A stretch of DNA of 64,000 nucleotides from Mesonia ostreae (GTDB lineage Bacteria > Bacteroidota > Bacteroidia > Flavobacteriales > Flavobacteriaceae), in contig NZ_JAVRBG010000002.1 in NCBI RefSeq assembly GCF_031845265.1, positions 276,693 to 340,692 on the forward strand. The letters run 5' to 3'. A model generated the notes under the pieces. The model had not been told where the DNA came from. It worked only from the letters and a program-made list of their open reading frames with translations, and ran no database searches. The stretch's first letter is position 1, and every line of letters starts with the position of its first letter. Position numbers and translations under genes: made by a program. Shown piece after piece: positions 62,801 through 64,000 of this stretch.

Positions 62801-62900
62801 TGGTTTTAAATGGAAAACTGCCTCTCTGAAGTTCATTTTATACTAGTTGAGCATCTTCAGGAGTGTCTTCGAGATGTAATATTTTTAATTCTGTAGTCAA
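59895..62900 (-). pseudogene. Hybrid REC-PAS histidine kinase, receiver domain broken by a nonsense codon
   Basis: From TTG at 62900 (LTTELKILHLEDTPEDAQLV) the frame is a receiver domain, but TAA at 62840-62838 stops it at codon 21. The frame continues uninterrupted for 981 codons. Translation could restart at the ATG at 62705, giving 936 residues. The position of the phospho-acceptor Asp reads Glu (PDIILAEHRVPS), so this receiver could not be phosphorylated normally. About five PAS domains follow, then a HisKA-type domain with His727 (from 62705; FSYIVSHNLRAP) and an ATPase domain (NLISNSIKYA, KDKGLGLD, GKGMGLFMVK). The kinase half looks functional. Confidence 0.75.
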
Positions 62901-64000
62901 TTCTATGCGTTTTTTAGTCGTTTGATAAGAGGTTGATGATGTGACAACCCATAATGGTTAAGTTTGATAACATTTTTTAGAGCTCAATTGAACTCCAAGG
63001 GTTTTGCAATGTAGCTATTGAAATTATGCGAAGAAGTAAACTATTTTAAAGAAAATGATTTACGTTAATCTTCAAGAGTATTTCAACCTTACTTGGACAA
63101 AAAAAATGCCCATATTCCCAATTATAAGGAATAAGACAATGGATAAATCTTACTTTGCAAGTCTCTTACCTAGTGAAATTTGCATCATATTTATAATTCT
63201 ATAGGAGAATGACAGTAATTTTTTCGCATTTCCTATTTTACATTTTTTATAAGTTTTTTACTTTTAAATCAAAAATCTGTCTTGGCGCAAAAGCATTCTG
63301 TTAATTCTCTCAATTTCTATTTAAGTGCTTGCTTTTTTACAGCATACGTATCAAACTCAATTCTGATTTAAAATTATAAGCCTAAATATAGGAAGTAGCT
63401 TAGAGAAAAACAACCTTCTTTTTTAGTGAAGCATCAACTGTTATGCTTCGGAAGTAATTTGAAGTGGATTTTAAATTTAAAATAAACTCACATTTTGGCT
63501 GTTTATTTTTTTTGATTGTTTGCTATCTTATTCTCTTTTTTTAGGATATTGCAGCGAAGTATTTTAGTTCAATTTAAAATTCAGCAGGAATAAAATTTTA
63601 AGTATGGCATTTATTTGGGAAGCCATTTTTGTTTATACTATAGCTATTTAAGTATTTAAAGTGTTTAGCTTAAATATGCTATGGAGAATTGGATGCGCTC
63701 AAAACGAGTATTTTTTAAATTCTAGGAGTATATACTACTTCTTGTTTTTAAGATTAACACGCAAACTTGACTTCAAGATAGTACGTACTAAAAGTGCATT
63801 TGTTTAGAATATAATTAATTTTTCTTGCGCGTTTGTTTTCATTTCTTCGGAAGAGATCTGGTGCGCTTACTTGTGTTTACACTTTCATTATTTAGTAAAG
63901 CAGAAACCTCTGTTTAATTATAAGCTAGATTCAAGTAATAAACGCAACTTTTGAGTTAAACAAAAGTTTTTCCATCATTTCTAATGGTGTATCAAAATTA
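62901..64000. other. 1.1 kb without a recognisable gene
   Basis: AT-rich; stops are frequent in all frames and no reading frame over ~45 codons carries a recognisable protein. The sequence includes the kinase promoter region on the minus strand. A palindromic TAGTACGTACTA occurs at 63780-63791. No tRNA, rRNA or known RNA motif was seen. Confidence 0.5.

Noticed and set aside
63230..63380. Small secreted protein with a signal-like LLNQKSVLAQ segment
   Set aside because: The frame has no ATG, GTG or TTG in a sensible place before the segment and ends after ~45 codons; too weak to call.

Overview
The window looks like a draft scaffold from a member of the Flavobacteriaceae (Bacteroidota), probably marine. 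This rests on several things seen together: AT-rich DNA, promoters of the TTTG...TAnnTTTG type with almost no Shine-Dalgarno sequences, a 287-residue primary sigma factor, two S46 dipeptidyl-peptidases, a folK-deoxynucleoside kinase fusion, a clade II (Sec-type, lipoprotein) nosZ cluster, and a fused E1 alpha/beta branched-chain 2-oxo acid dehydrogenase. A run of exactly 100 N marks an assembly gap. The genus cannot be fixed from the sequence alone.

Layout. 1-7.5 kb: phenylacetate catabolism (3' part of paaZ with an unusual C-terminal domain, an enoyl-CoA hydratase, paaY), interrupted by a DPP7-like peptidase, a MITE-like repeat, an AT-rich CPBP membrane protease gene and a broken four-helix-bundle (S23/IVP) gene. 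7.5-19 kb: a dicarboxylate/amino-acid symporter, a DPP11-like peptidase, branched-chain 2-oxo acid dehydrogenase E2 and E1 with an intact IVP gene lodged between them, MscS, a TPR lipoprotein and a DUF2383 stress protein. 19-27.5 kb: nitrous-oxide respiration: an Rrf2 regulator diverging from cytochrome c, nosZ, a membrane protein, nosL, nosD, nosF and nosY, then a histidine-rich membrane protein. 27.5-47.6 kb: mostly core genes (hutU, a PLP deaminase/desulfhydrase, a LysM glucosaminidase, hemL, a GH3-family enzyme, rpsU, rpoD, an AsmA-like protein, a queuosine-precursor transporter, folK-dNK, a TrmH-like methyltransferase, mutS). 47.6-54 kb: tRNA-Gly and tRNA-Leu, then accessory DNA (beta-helix lipoprotein, DASS transporter, a DUF4209 pseudogene). 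54-63 kb: a dinB-dnaE mutasome pair, a sigZ-metallothionein pair, a response regulator and a large PAS histidine kinase with a nonsense codon. The last 1.1 kb carries no recognisable gene.

Two themes stand out beyond gene content. First, several genes are broken only by in-frame stop codons with the frame otherwise intact: the IVP gene at 5.9 kb, a lipoprotein at 34 kb, a DUF4209 gene with three stops, and the receiver domain of the histidine kinase, which also has Glu where the phospho-accepting Asp should be. Second, the intergenic DNA is full of small repeats: a MITE-like family with 12-bp terminal inverted repeats, IVP genes inside inverted low-complexity repeats, a 16-bp palindrome that reads ASAEA inside genes, a three-copy hairpin repeat, and a 176-bp tandem repeat in which the assembly gap sits. 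Three small genes that are easily overlooked were found by reading the sequence or its small frames: a 52-residue DUF5522 protein, a 37-residue metallothionein-like protein upstream of sigZ, and a small HExxH protein overlapping mscS.
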